From Hyphomonas sp. Mor2 (lineage in GTDB: Bacteria; Pseudomonadota; Alphaproteobacteria; Caulobacterales; Hyphomonadaceae), in the NCBI RefSeq assembly GCF_001854405.1, contig NZ_CP017718.1:2356001-2420000 (forward strand): a DNA stretch of 64,000 nt, written 5' to 3'. Shown piece after piece: positions 56,503-64,000 of this stretch. The notes below the pieces were generated by a model, which had not been told where the DNA came from, searched no databases, and was given only the letters and a program-made list of their open reading frames with translations. The position numbers and the translations under genes are program-made. How positions within the stretch are numbered: the first letter of the stretch is position 1; each line of letters starts with the position of its first letter.

Positions 56503-57519
56503 ATGCGCTATATCGTGACCGGAGGCTATGGCTTTATCGGCTCAGCCGTCGTCCGCCAGCTCTGCGCCGCCGGGCACGAAGTCTTCAATCTCGACAGCAA
56601 GACCTATGCGGCCAATCCGAACGCGATCGCCGATTGTGACGTCCAGAATGTGCATGCCTGCATCACTGACCGCCAGGCCGTTTCGGCCTTGTTCAAGGCC
56701 GCCCGCCCGGACGCGGTCATCCATCTCGCCGCTGAAACCCATGTCGACCGCTCGATCGACGGCCCGAGCGCCTTCATGAAGACCAATGTCGACGGCACGT
56801 TCAGCCTGCTCGAGGCCGCGCTCACGCATTGGCAGGCCGCCGGGGCACCGGCTGAGTTCCGCTTTGTGCATGTCTCGACCGATGAAGTCTTCGGCGATCT
56901 TGACCCGCAGGACCCGCCCTTCAACGAACACACGCCTTACAAGCCGTCCTCGCCTTACTCGGCCAGCAAAGCGGCGAGCGATCACCTGGCACGGGCCTGG
57001 CAGCGCACCTATGGTCTGCCGACCGTGATCACCAATTGCACAAATAATTTCGGCCCCTGGCAAAATGGCGAGAAGCTGATCCCGACCGTGATCCGCAAGG
57101 CCGTGCTCGGTGCGCCGATCCCGATCTATGGTGACGGTCAGAATGTGCGCGACTGGCTCTATGTCGAGGATCATGCCCGCGGCCTGATCGCGGCGTGCGA
57201 GGCAGAAGCGGGGACGACGCTGCTCTTCGGGGCGCGGGCGGAACGCGGCAATCTTGACCTGGTCCAGACGATTTGCGCCTTGCTGGATGAGGTCCGCCCG
57301 AAGGATCGGCCTCATGCCGACCAGATTGAATTTGTCACCGACCGCAAGGGCCATGATCGCCGCTATGCAATCGATCCGATCAGCGCCGAGCGGGAGATTG
57401 GCTGGTCGCCGCAGTTAAGCCTGGAAGATGGCCTGCGGGAAACTGTGGCCTGGTATCTGGCGAACTTGTCAGAAGACCTGGTCGATCAGGATGACCGTCT
57501 GGGGCTGGCCCGGACTTGA
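56503..57519 (+). CDS. rmlB: dTDP-glucose 4,6-dehydratase
   Basis: A 338-residue SDR enzyme of the extended type that makes dTDP-4-keto-6-deoxyglucose for rhamnose and other sugars of surface polysaccharides. The Rossmann motif is GGYGFIGSAVVRQL. The catalytic Tyr-x3-Lys is in YSASKAASDHLARAW, and HVSTDEVFGDL and GDGQNVRDWLYVEDHARG are family marks. rmlA, C and D are not nearby. GGGAG lies before the ATG. Confidence 0.92.
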   Translation: MRYIVTGGYGFIGSAVVRQLCAAGHEVFNLDSKTYAANPNAIADCDVQNVHACITDRQAVSALFKAARPDAVIHLAAETHVDRSIDGPSAFMKTNVDGTFSLLEAALTHWQAAGAPAEFRFVHVSTDEVFGDLDPQDPPFNEHTPYKPSSPYSASKAASDHLARAWQRTYGLPTVITNCTNNFGPWQNGEKLIPTVIRKAVLGAPIPIYGDGQNVRDWLYVEDHARGLIAACEAEAGTTLLFGARAERGNLDLVQTICALLDEVRPKDRPHADQIEFVTDRKGHDRRYAIDPISAEREIGWSPQLSLEDGLRETVAWYLANLSEDLVDQDDRLGLART

Positions 57520-57658
57520 GCTTGGAGTTCGCATTCCTGACGCAAGTCAGGACCCATGGCGATTGAGAAGCCACGCAAAGACTCCTCCCAGCCGCCATGA
57601 GTGCCAACTTACGTTGGCAGCGCGGAAGCGTATATTTTCTTCAATTTCGATGGAGATC

Positions 57659-58597
57659 TCACGACACAGACCCGCTCATCTGCCGGATCGTCTCCGCCAC
57701 CTCTGCCCCAAAGGCATGATGCGGCATGTGTCCACCATCTGCGAGTTTGACCAGTTCCAGCCCCTCCACCTGATGCTTCAACCGGCCGGCATGCAGCTGT
57801 GGACTGATCACCGTGTCCAACGCGCCGGAAAAGACCACGGTGGGCACCTTGATCTCTTCATAACGCGTCTGCTGCGCTGCAAGCTCCGCCCGCAATCCGT
57901 TCACATCCTTGGCATTCGCGGCAAAGTTTGACGGGCGAAACAGCAAGCCGATGCCGGACTTGTCGAAATAGCCCTCAGGGGCGGGTTTCGGAGAGAACAC
58001 ATTGGTCACCCCGCCGCGTACCTGGCTCGGGCCAACAATCGGCACCAATTGAGTGAATGCCGGACCGATCAGCGGATGCGAGGCATACTTGTTGTACCAG
58101 GCCTCGCCGCCGCCGCCCCAATCATGCGAGACCGGTGCGAGCAGCACCAGGCCCTCCACCAGCTCCGGATGATCCAGCGCCACACGCAAGGAGACCGCGC
58201 CGCCAAAACTGTGACCGACCAGGATCGCCTTCTCTCCAGGCGCCAGTGCCTTGAGCGCACCAGCCACCTGAGCCGCCTGCACGGCCAGCGTGTCGGCGTC
58301 CTCAAGTCGCTCCGAATGCCCGTGCCCTGGCCGATCGACCATCAGGATGCGGTGCGAATCAGCCAGAAGCGGCGCCAGCGACCAGTCAAACTCTCGCGCA
58401 TTGGCCGAGGCCCCATGCACCATGACGACGACCGGCCCGGTCTCGCCTTGCTGCAGGACGTGGACATCGGCCCCGTTCACATCGATCAGCGCACCGGATG
58501 CCGGGTGTTGCTTATTGATCCGTCCCGCATAGAGCGCGCTGTTCACACAGGCGCCCAGCCCGGCCAGGATCAGGATCCCAATCGTAATTGTCAGCAT
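57659..58597 (-). CDS. alpha/beta hydrolase
   Basis: A 312-residue hydrolase with an N-terminal anchor (ITIGILILAGLGACVNSAL). The nucleophile serine is in ILVGHSFGGAVSL. The lipid-like substrate is not predictable. Asp and His complete the triad near the end (SGALDTVISPQLHAG, ADGGHMPHH). ATG 58597 is chosen; TTG 58603 in frame would overlap the previous stop. The 139-base gap before 57659 holds nothing I can name. Confidence 0.85.
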   Translation of the reverse strand: MLTITIGILILAGLGACVNSALYAGRINKQHPASGALIDVNGADVHVLQQGETGPVVVMVHGASANAREFDWSLAPLLADSHRILMVDRPGHGHSERLEDADTLAVQAAQVAGALKALAPGEKAILVGHSFGGAVSLRVALDHPELVEGLVLLAPVSHDWGGGGEAWYNKYASHPLIGPAFTQLVPIVGPSQVRGGVTNVFSPKPAPEGYFDKSGIGLLFRPSNFAANAKDVNGLRAELAAQQTRYEEIKVPTVVFSGALDTVISPQLHAGRLKHQVEGLELVKLADGGHMPHHAFGAEVAETIRQMSGSVS

Positions 58598-58599
58598 CT

Positions 58600-59130
58600 T
58601 CAAACAGGCCGGCCTTCTCTGTCACGCCGGATACGACTTATGCCGCGTTTGGCAGACGGAAAGAGCGGATAGATTTCCAGCGCCCTTTCATAGGCGCTGA
58701 TCGCCTCATCTTCCGAGCCGAGGCGTTCCAGCACCGCGCCGAGACCGCCCCAGGCGCCGAAATGGCGGGGCTCGAGGCGGAGGGCCTCATTCACGTCGCG
58801 CAGGGCTTCGGAATAGTTCTCCTGCGCCAGGAACACGGTGGCGCGGCGATTCCAGGCTTCAGCATAGTCCGGCTGGATCGCGATGACCCGGTCATACAGC
58901 GCGCGGGCATGCTCAAGATCGCCAAAGGCCTGCGCCTGAACGGCGCGTTCCATGACCAGGTCCGCCGCATCCGACCCGCTTTCCATCCAGGAGGCCCAGA
59001 TATCGAGGGCGATATCATTGGCTTCTTCTTCGGTTGGCGCGGTTTTTAGCTCATCGAACATCTTTTCAGACGGCCCGAAATCCGGGCTGCTGACGAGAAG
59101 AAGACCTGAAAAGGCGAGCGCTTTGAACAT
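58600..59130 (-). CDS. periplasmic TPR-repeat protein
   Basis: A 176-residue protein with a signal peptide (ALAFSGLLLVSS) and TPR-like repeats (about 75-165: ALYDRVIAIQPDYAEAWNRRATVFLAQENYSEALRDVNEALRLEP and on). TPR proteins hold partner proteins. It ends against the hydrolase gene with a two-base gap or overlap. Function unknown. Confidence 0.8.
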   Translation of the reverse strand: MFKALAFSGLLLVSSPDFGPSEKMFDELKTAPTEEEANDIALDIWASWMESGSDAADLVMERAVQAQAFGDLEHARALYDRVIAIQPDYAEAWNRRATVFLAQENYSEALRDVNEALRLEPRHFGAWGGLGAVLERLGSEDEAISAYERALEIYPLFPSAKRGISRIRRDREGRPV

Positions 59131-59151
59131 GGGTCAGAGTATGGGCTGTTG

Positions 59152-59191
59152 AAGAGAGGGTGCCAAGGTGATTCCTGTATCCCCCTCTCTT
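59152..59191 (-). other. strong inverted repeat between the TPR and PfpI genes
   Basis: AAGAGAGGG (59152-59160) pairs perfectly with CCCTCTCTT (59183-59191). The loop is 22 bases and no T-run follows. It could slow or end PfpI transcription. Confidence 0.5.
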
Positions 59192-59206
59192 GACAGCAAA
59201 ATGGGG

Positions 59207-59902
59207 CTAAAATCCGAGCGCTTCCGCGATCGCCTTCACTTTGGCGTCGCGGTCCGGCATCGCGGTGGCAATCATCTTGTGATAGCGCGCCAGGATTTCC
59301 GGCGAGACCTTGTCCGGACTGCCGGCATCGAAGGGCGGGTTTGGATCATACTCGATGCTGAGCTGGATGAAGCGGGCAAAATCGTCACCGCGAATGCGCG
59401 CCGCCAGGGCGAGCGCAAAGTCGATGCCTGAGGTCACGCCGCCGCCGGTGAAGCGATTGCGATCCTCGACAATGCGCGCGCGCACCGGCACCGCGCCAAA
59501 ATAGGACAGCTGGTCGATGGACGCCCAATGGCAGGCGGCCTGGTAGCCTTTCAGAAGACCGGCTGCGCCGAGCACCAGCGAACCGGTGCAGACGCTGGTC
59601 ACCCAACGGGCTTCCTCGGCCATCTTGCGGATCCAGGTCAGCACGGTCTCATCCTGCATGATCTCCATCGTGCCGAGCCCGCCCGGAATACAGAGAATAT
59701 CGGCTTCTGTGATCTCATCGAATGTGGCGGTGGGCAGAAGCGGAAATCCGGCATCGGTGGGCACCGGATCCTTGTCCTTCCAGACCAGATTCAACGTCAC
59801 ATTGCCAAGCCGTGACAGGACTTGCGCCGGCCCGGTCAGATCGAGCTGGGTGACATTGGGAAATACGAGGAAAGCGACAGATACAGGCGAGCGTTCAGGC
59901 AT
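59207..59902 (-). CDS. DJ-1/PfpI-family protein, isonitrile-hydratase-like
   Basis: A 231-residue DJ-1/PfpI protein. The nucleophile is the cysteine of VTSVCTGSLVLGAAGLLKG, followed by ACHW, as in isonitrile hydratase InhA. IPGGLGTMEIMQDE holds the conserved glutamate-bearing loop. The true start is ATG 59902 with AAGGAG seven bases upstream; the earlier ATG (59908) is part of a helix that can mask it. It follows a ZTP riboswitch, so it is probably made when ZTP/ZMP is high. Substrate unknown. Confidence 0.86.
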   Translation of the reverse strand: MPERSPVSVAFLVFPNVTQLDLTGPAQVLSRLGNVTLNLVWKDKDPVPTDAGFPLLPTATFDEITEADILCIPGGLGTMEIMQDETVLTWIRKMAEEARWVTSVCTGSLVLGAAGLLKGYQAACHWASIDQLSYFGAVPVRARIVEDRNRFTGGGVTSGIDFALALAARIRGDDFARFIQLSIEYDPNPPFDAGSPDKVSPEILARYHKMIATAMPDRDAKVKAIAEALGF

Positions 59903-59926
59903 GGCCATCTCCTTTCAAGAGTGAAT

Positions 59927-60002
59927 GGCCCAGGCGAACGGCTCTGTTGGTCCTATCCGACGCTCCCCGGTGGTGCTCCACCTTATCTCGCCAGTCGCGT
60001 CG
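59927..60002 (-). promoter_or_regulatory. ZTP (pfl) riboswitch controlling the PfpI gene
   Basis: Read leftward. P1: CGACGC (60002-59997) with GCGTCG (59963-59958). The conserved GACTGGCG (59996-59989), then GGTGG-AGCA-CCACC hairpin, GGGGAGCG and the final GCCTGGGC (from 59936) match the class consensus in order. Downstream, GGCCAT (59930-59925) can pair with ATGGCC (59908-59903) around AAGGAG, masking the RBS. Ligand binding to the aptamer would free it: a translational on-switch. All the key conserved blocks are visible. Confidence 0.88.
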
Positions 60003-60011
60003 ATGCCGGAA

Positions 60012-60041
60012 AGATTAGCGCAACGAAAAAGCCGCGTCCAT
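60012..60041 (-). promoter_or_regulatory. candidate promoter for the riboswitch transcript
   Basis: Read leftward: ATGGAC (60041-60036) and TAATCT (60017-60012), with an 18-base spacer. The start site would fall near 60004, just before the aptamer. It overlaps the mtnA stop. Confidence 0.45.
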
Positions 60042-61141
60042 CATGCCACCACCAATTCTGGAAACAGCGCGCCCAGAGCCTGCTCATTGGCATCGCAGAC
60101 ACCGCGTTCGGTGACCAGGCCGGTAATATATTTTCGCGGCGTGACATCGAAGGCATCATTGCGCACCGGCGTCTGGTCCGGCTTGATGCTGACGGCCGTC
60201 ACCTCTCCGGCTGCCGTGCGGCCGTGCAGCAGAGCGACTTCGTCACCGCCGCGTTCCTCAATCGGGATTTCTTTCAGGCCATCCTTCATCTTCCAGTCAA
60301 TCGAGGAAGAGGGCGCGCAGACATAGAACGGGACGTCATTATCATGCGCCGCCAGCGCCTTGAGATAGGTGCCGATCTTGTTGCAGACATCGCCTGTGTG
60401 CGTCGTGCGATCCGTGCCGACAAAGCAGAGATCGACGAGGCCATGCTGCATCAAATGTCCACCGGCATTGTCGACGATCAGCGTGTGCGGGACACCGTGC
60501 TGAGCCAGTTCCCAGGCCGTGAGATGCGCGCCTTGATTTCGCGGCCGTGTTTCGTCGACCCAGACATGCACGTCGATGCCTGCATTATGGGCTTTGTAGA
60601 TGGGCGCAATTGCTGTGCCCCAATCGACGGTGGCAAGCCAACCGGCATTGCAATGGGTGAGAATGTTGACCGGCCCGGCAGTCGTCTTCGCCGTCTGCGC
60701 CGCTTTGACCAGCGCAACACCATGTTCACCGATATTAGAACACACCTCGACATCATCATCGCAAATCCTGGCAGCATGAGCATAGGCAGCGGCGGCTCGT
60801 TCGCTTTCCGGCAAGCCATAAAGCGGTGTCACGACGCGTTCGACGGCCCATTGCAAGTTCACCGCTGTGGGTCGCGCCGCCATCAGCATGTCTGCGGCGT
60901 GCGCCAGCGCGCCATCGCTCGGATCCTGCTTCGCGGCCAGAGCGACCCCATAGGCGCCCGTGGCCCCGATCAAAGGGGCCCCGCGCACCAGCATATCAGC
61001 GATGGCGCGGGTGGCGTCCTCTACGGTTCTCAACGTCTCTATGCGCCATTCATGCGGCAACACGGTCTGGTCGATAATATCCACTGACCAACCATCCGCA
61101 TTCAGCCAGATCGTTCGATATGGGCGTCCATCAACTTTCAT
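60041..61141 (-). CDS. mtnA: S-methyl-5-thioribose-1-phosphate isomerase
   Basis: A 366-residue isomerase of methionine/adenosyl salvage (methylthioribose-1-phosphate to methylthioribulose-1-phosphate). TRAIADMLVRGAPLIGATGAYGVALA and LTHCNAGWLATVDWGTAIAPIYKAH are family motifs with the catalytic Cys (HCNAG). The Asp and later residues in LCFVGTDRTTHTGDVCNKIGTY also fit. AGGTGG precedes ATG 61141; the longer frame from 61333 is not real. It is divergent from an aldolase fusion. Confidence 0.94.
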   Translation of the reverse strand: MKVDGRPYRTIWLNADGWSVDIIDQTVLPHEWRIETLRTVEDATRAIADMLVRGAPLIGATGAYGVALAAKQDPSDGALAHAADMLMAARPTAVNLQWAVERVVTPLYGLPESERAAAAYAHAARICDDDVEVCSNIGEHGVALVKAAQTAKTTAGPVNILTHCNAGWLATVDWGTAIAPIYKAHNAGIDVHVWVDETRPRNQGAHLTAWELAQHGVPHTLIVDNAGGHLMQHGLVDLCFVGTDRTTHTGDVCNKIGTYLKALAAHDNDVPFYVCAPSSSIDWKMKDGLKEIPIEERGGDEVALLHGRTAAGEVTAVSIKPDQTPVRNDAFDVTPRKYITGLVTERGVCDANEQALGALFPELVVA

Positions 61142-61213
61142 ATTGGTTCCACCTGTGTTGCCTGACCAAGGCAATGAGCAAACGCCATGCCGCATGCGCG
61201 TGTGGCGACCACC

Positions 61214-61249
61214 GATCAATGATTGACGTTGATCAGCCCAGCATGTCAA
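61214..61249. promoter_or_regulatory. mtnA/aldolase divergent region: -35 box and inverted repeat
   Basis: The leftward TTGACA (61249-61244) is a good -35. Between it and mtnA lies GATCAA-N9-TTGATC (61214-61234), a possible operator. The remaining 206 bases hold a small TTGCC/GGCAA hairpin but no riboswitch that I recognise. Confidence 0.4.
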
Positions 61250-61347
61250 TTCCGCAGTCGAGCGCGGGAACACGGCGATAAGTGTCGGCGCATGGCCCGT
61301 AATATGCAGACCCAAGATAGGATCTGAGAGCAAGTGAGTGGTGAGTC

Positions 61348-63402
61348 ATGAGAAATCGTTGGTCAGATCAGGACGCCAAGGACATGATTGCGCATTATGG
61401 CGCGCAGGGCGTGAATGAAGATCTGGCGCTGCGGGTCTATACCAGCCGCCTGATCGGCGTTGAGCCTGAACTCGTCATCCATGGCGGCGGCAATACGTCG
61501 GTCAAAACCATCATTCCGGACTTTCTGGGCAAGGAGCGCGAAGTTCTATGCGTCAAAGGCAGCGGCTGGAATCTCGACACGATTGAGCCAGCGGGTCTGC
61601 CGGCGGTGTTGCTCGAACCGATCACGGGCCTGCGAACGTTTGACTCTCTGACTGACGAAGACATGGTCTCGTTCCAGCGCGCCAATCTGCTGGATCCGGC
61701 GTCACCCAACCCCTCGGTCGAGACCCTGCTGCACGCCTTCCTGCCTCACAAATTCGTCGATCATTCGCATGCGACCGCGATTCTGGCGGTTTCCGATCAG
61801 CCCCAAGGAGAGACTCTCTGCCGAGAGATTTTCGGCGATCGCCTCGCCTATCTTCACTATGTCGCGCCTGGCTTTGACCTCTCCAAAGCCACAGCAGCGC
61901 TGTATGACCAAAATCCGGACGTTGAAGGCGTGCTGCTGCACAAGCACGGCCTGTTCACCTTCGGGGAGACCGCCAAACAATCCTATGACCGGATGATTGA
62001 ATTTGTGTCCATGGCGGAAGCCTTCATTGGTGACGCAGCGCCCTTTGCGCCAACCACAAGACCCATGGCGGCGCCGACGGCATCTACCGCGCAAGTCGCG
62101 CCCATCATCCGAGGGGCCTGTTCGACCGATCTGGGCTATGGGCGCCACCATAACATCGTCACGACGTTCAGAACGTCCCAAGCCATTCGGACATTTGTCG
62201 ATGGCGAGCATGTCGCGTCCTATGGCACGCGGGGCGTCGTCACGCCCGATCATGTCATCCGCACCAAGCGTCAGCCACTTGTCACGCCTGCGCCTTTGGC
62301 CAGCGATTTACCCGCCTTCCAGGCAGACGTGACGGCGCTGGCCGCGCAATACCGCACAGACTACCAGGCCTATTTCGACCGCAATAATGACCGCGTCGGC
62401 GGCGATAAACGCATGCTCGACCCGTCCCCCCGCGTGGTTCTGGTCCCAGGTCTCGGGCTGTTCGGGGTCGGCACATCCAAGAAAGCTGCGAACATTGCCG
62501 CTGATCTGGCAGAAATAACCATCGACACCGTGTCCCTGGCCGAACGCGTCGGAACCTTTGAAGCCCTGCCGGAAACCGATCTGTTCGACATGGAATACTG
62601 GTCGCTTGAACAAGCCAAGCTGGGTAAAGGCGTGGCCAAACCCCTGGCCGGGCAGGTCGCCATCGTGACGGGCGGCGGCGGGGCTATTGGCGCAGCGACG
62701 GCAAAGCTCTTTGCCCAAAACGGCGCGGAAATCGCCGTCCTCGATATTGATGCTGACGCTGCAAACACCGTCGCGCGCGAGATAGGCGGTCACGCCCTGG
62801 CCCTGGCCTGCGATGTGACCGACCGTCAGGCCATCGACGCGGCCTTCGCACAGGTCTGTGAAACATTTGGCGGCGTCGACATCCTTGTCTCCAATGCGGG
62901 CGCGGCGTGGCAAGGCGAGATCGGAGCGCTCGATGACGCGGTTCTGCGCAAGAGTTTTGAACTCAACTTCTTTGCCCACCAAAATCTCGCCCAGGCCGCG
63001 GTCAAGATTATGCAGAACCAGAAAACCGGCGGCGCGCTCCTTTTCAATGCTTCCAAACAAGCCATCAATCCTGGCGCGAATTTGGGCGCTTACGGCTTGC
63101 CCAAGGCGGCGACTCTGTTCTTGTCGCGCCAATACGCGCTTGAATATGGCAAGCACGGTATTCGCGCGAATGCCGTCAATGCAGACCGCATCAGGAGCGG
63201 GCTGCTAACCGAAGACATGATCGAAAAGCGCGCCAAGGCGCGTGGCCTGTCAGAAGGGGAATATCTCGCGGGGAACCTGCTGGGGCAGGAAGTTCGCGCA
63301 GGCGATGTAGCCCAGGCGTTTCTGCATCACGCGCTATCGCCGCGCACAACCGGAGACGTCACAACCGTGGATGGCGGGAATATTGCCGCGGCTCTGCGCT
63401 AG
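61348..63402 (+). CDS. class II aldolase / short-chain dehydrogenase fusion
   Basis: A 684-residue two-domain enzyme. The N-terminal half (about 1-400) is a zinc class II aldolase of the RhaD type: HGGGNTSVKT, the HSH of FVDHSHATAIL, and LHKHGLFTFGE supply metal and acid residues. The C-terminal half (about 430-684) is an SDR with TGGGGAIGAATAK and catalytic YGLPK (YxxxK). Such fusions serve L-rhamnose breakdown (cleaving a ketose-1-phosphate to DHAP and an aldehyde, then changing the aldehyde). Next to mtnA, the ketose could instead be methylthioribulose-1-phosphate. Confidence 0.88.
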   Translation: MRNRWSDQDAKDMIAHYGAQGVNEDLALRVYTSRLIGVEPELVIHGGGNTSVKTIIPDFLGKEREVLCVKGSGWNLDTIEPAGLPAVLLEPITGLRTFDSLTDEDMVSFQRANLLDPASPNPSVETLLHAFLPHKFVDHSHATAILAVSDQPQGETLCREIFGDRLAYLHYVAPGFDLSKATAALYDQNPDVEGVLLHKHGLFTFGETAKQSYDRMIEFVSMAEAFIGDAAPFAPTTRPMAAPTASTAQVAPIIRGACSTDLGYGRHHNIVTTFRTSQAIRTFVDGEHVASYGTRGVVTPDHVIRTKRQPLVTPAPLASDLPAFQADVTALAAQYRTDYQAYFDRNNDRVGGDKRMLDPSPRVVLVPGLGLFGVGTSKKAANIAADLAEITIDTVSLAERVGTFEALPETDLFDMEYWSLEQAKLGKGVAKPLAGQVAIVTGGGGAIGAATAKLFAQNGAEIAVLDIDADAANTVAREIGGHALALACDVTDRQAIDAAFAQVCETFGGVDILVSNAGAAWQGEIGALDDAVLRKSFELNFFAHQNLAQAAVKIMQNQKTGGALLFNASKQAINPGANLGAYGLPKAATLFLSRQYALEYGKHGIRANAVNADRIRSGLLTEDMIEKRAKARGLSEGEYLAGNLLGQEVRAGDVAQAFLHHALSPRTTGDVTTVDGGNIAAALR

Positions 63403-63510
63403 CAGGCGCAGGGCGCAGTGGTACTGGTTGCCAATCGACACCCACATTGCCAAGATCGAAAAGGACGCTGCAAGCCCTCACCAAATGAGGCTCAGCTGTT
63501 CATTTAGGGC

Positions 63511-63636
63511 TCAGCCCTGCTTTGCTTTAAAGCGGGGATCAGTCTTGTTGATGACATAAGTCCGGCCACGACGGCGAACGACCTTGCAGTCACGGTGGCG
63601 CGACTTGAGTGCTTTGATCGAGGATTTCACTTTCAT
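63511..63636 (-). CDS. rpmJ: ribosomal protein bL36, YkgO (zinc-free) type
   Basis: A 41-residue ribosomal protein: [20 protein letters not shown] is followed by [21 protein letters not shown]. It has one cysteine instead of the four zinc ligands of the classic form, as in YkgO. The ATG at 63636 is clear. It stands alone and is divergent from the lytic transglycosylase. The 108 bases between it and the aldolase gene (63403-63510) hold no recognised feature except an AGGGCTCAGCCCT hairpin. Confidence 0.93.
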   Translation of the reverse strand: MKVKSSIKALKSRHRDCKVVRRRGRTYVINKTDPRFKAKQG

Positions 63637-63745
63637 GGCTTTGGCCCAAACGTTAGAACAGTTTTTACGAAAGCGCGGGACATACACAGGTGACCTGATG
63701 GAGTCAATCACGGCTTACAGGCAGTGGCGCAAAGGGGTGCGCAAG

Positions 63746-64000
63746 ATGAGCGAATTTGTCTGGAAAAGACCACTTTACGGTGTGGTTGCCAGTGCGGCCT
63801 TGATGACGGCCTGCGCCGCCTCTCCGCAGACAGCCCCCCCAGATGTCAGCCCGGTTCAGCCCGTCAATGGCGGAAGCACAGGGAATACGCCCGTCTCACT
63901 CGCCCCATTTGATGCGTCCGGACATACGGATATGGACAGCTGGCGCCAGGACTTTGCGGCGCGCGCTGTGGCGGCCGGACGCGATCCGGCGGTTGTCCAT
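63746..64000 (+). CDS. lytic murein transglycosylase, N-terminal part (cut by window edge)
   Basis: The first 85 residues of a predicted lipoprotein, running off the right edge. Signal and lipobox are VASAALMTAC (Cys23). After a Pro/Ser-rich linker comes the start of the MltB/SLT-2-type domain, DMDSWRQDFAARAVAAGRDPAVV. These enzymes cut peptidoglycan glycan strands. The catalytic glutamate is beyond the edge. Confidence 0.72.
   Translation, partial: MSEFVWKRPLYGVVASAALMTACAASPQTAPPDVSPVQPVNGGSTGNTPVSLAPFDASGHTDMDSWRQDFAARAVAAGRDPAVVH

Noticed and set aside
59822-61087. 421-residue plus-strand frame over the ZTP riboswitch and mtnA
   Set aside because: Antisense to mtnA and the riboswitch; no motif.
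61142-61347. SAM-type riboswitch before mtnA or the aldolase fusion
   Set aside because: The spacer does not show the conserved SAM-I, SAM-II or SAH blocks; only small hairpins are present.
1-64000. CRISPR arrays, prophage, insertion sequences or integrated elements
   Set aside because: No repeat arrays, transposases, integrases or attachment-site duplications, and the genes are typical core genes of one G+C style.

Overview
This window looks like ordinary core chromosome of an alphaproteobacterium related to Caulobacter, Hyphomonas or Maricaulis. The evidence is a PodJ-type polarity protein, an NtrZ-like protein, two perfect CtrA boxes (TTAA-N7-TTAA), GANTC methylation sites, an alphaproteobacterial hemC-hemD-mitofilin-hemY operon, a PetP/PetR-like regulator pair and a high G+C content. 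I see no rRNA, CRISPR array, prophage or insertion sequence. Genes are cut at both edges: gamma-glutamyltransferase at the left and a lytic transglycosylase at the right.

Layout. 1-10.2 kb: ggt (partial), a P1-family peptidase, tRNA-Arg(ACG), a retropepsin-like protein, ilvE, a MarR/OmpR regulator pair, a glutathione transferase, an OxyR-like regulator without the redox cysteines, a sensor kinase, a COQ9-like protein, proC and two small conserved proteins. 10.3-14.5 kb: ubiK, lgt, a MidA-type methyltransferase and etfBA. 14.5-23.7 kb: a TMEM175-like channel protein, yjbQ, then the macromolecular-synthesis cluster rpoD-dnaG, a diguanylate cyclase, a serine hydrolase, yqeY and carA. 23.7-28.1 kb: TetR, LolA-like, USP and OmpA-type envelope or stress genes. 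28.2-36.1 kb: a beta-oxidation block of acyl-CoA dehydrogenases, thioesterase, thiolase and FadB-type enzyme, with a MerR regulator. 36.2-46.8 kb: podJ, a TspO-like protein, holA-lptE-leuS-DUF3576, a porin and an NtrZ-like protein. 46.7-57.5 kb: tsaD, a GH5 lipoprotein, the hem operon, rpoH, a membrane protein, an rRNA/tRNA methyltransferase and rmlB. 57.6-64 kb: a hydrolase, a TPR protein, a DJ-1/PfpI gene behind a ZTP riboswitch, mtnA divergent from an aldolase-dehydrogenase fusion, and rpmJ.

How the genes work together. The beta-oxidation genes and etfBA pass electrons from acyl-CoA to the quinone pool. Four promoters (etfBA, the fad operon, the second acyl-CoA dehydrogenase and merR itself) carry related 20-bp palindromes that fit one MerR/LiuR-type operator. 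The hem operon, the ubiK and COQ9-like genes and etfBA all serve respiration. podJ and the NtrZ-like gene appear to be under CtrA cell-cycle control.

Most notable: a well-conserved ZTP (pfl) riboswitch, with its own promoter and an RBS-masking helix, in front of a DJ-1/PfpI gene (59.9-60.0 kb). Next come the MerR regulon, the CtrA boxes, a DnaG that has lost three of four zinc ligands, an OxyR-like protein without cysteines, and mtnA next to an aldolase fusion that could form a DHAP-type methylthioribose salvage route. I found no clearly new multi-gene system. Annotation rests on reading the sequence only; no database search was run.
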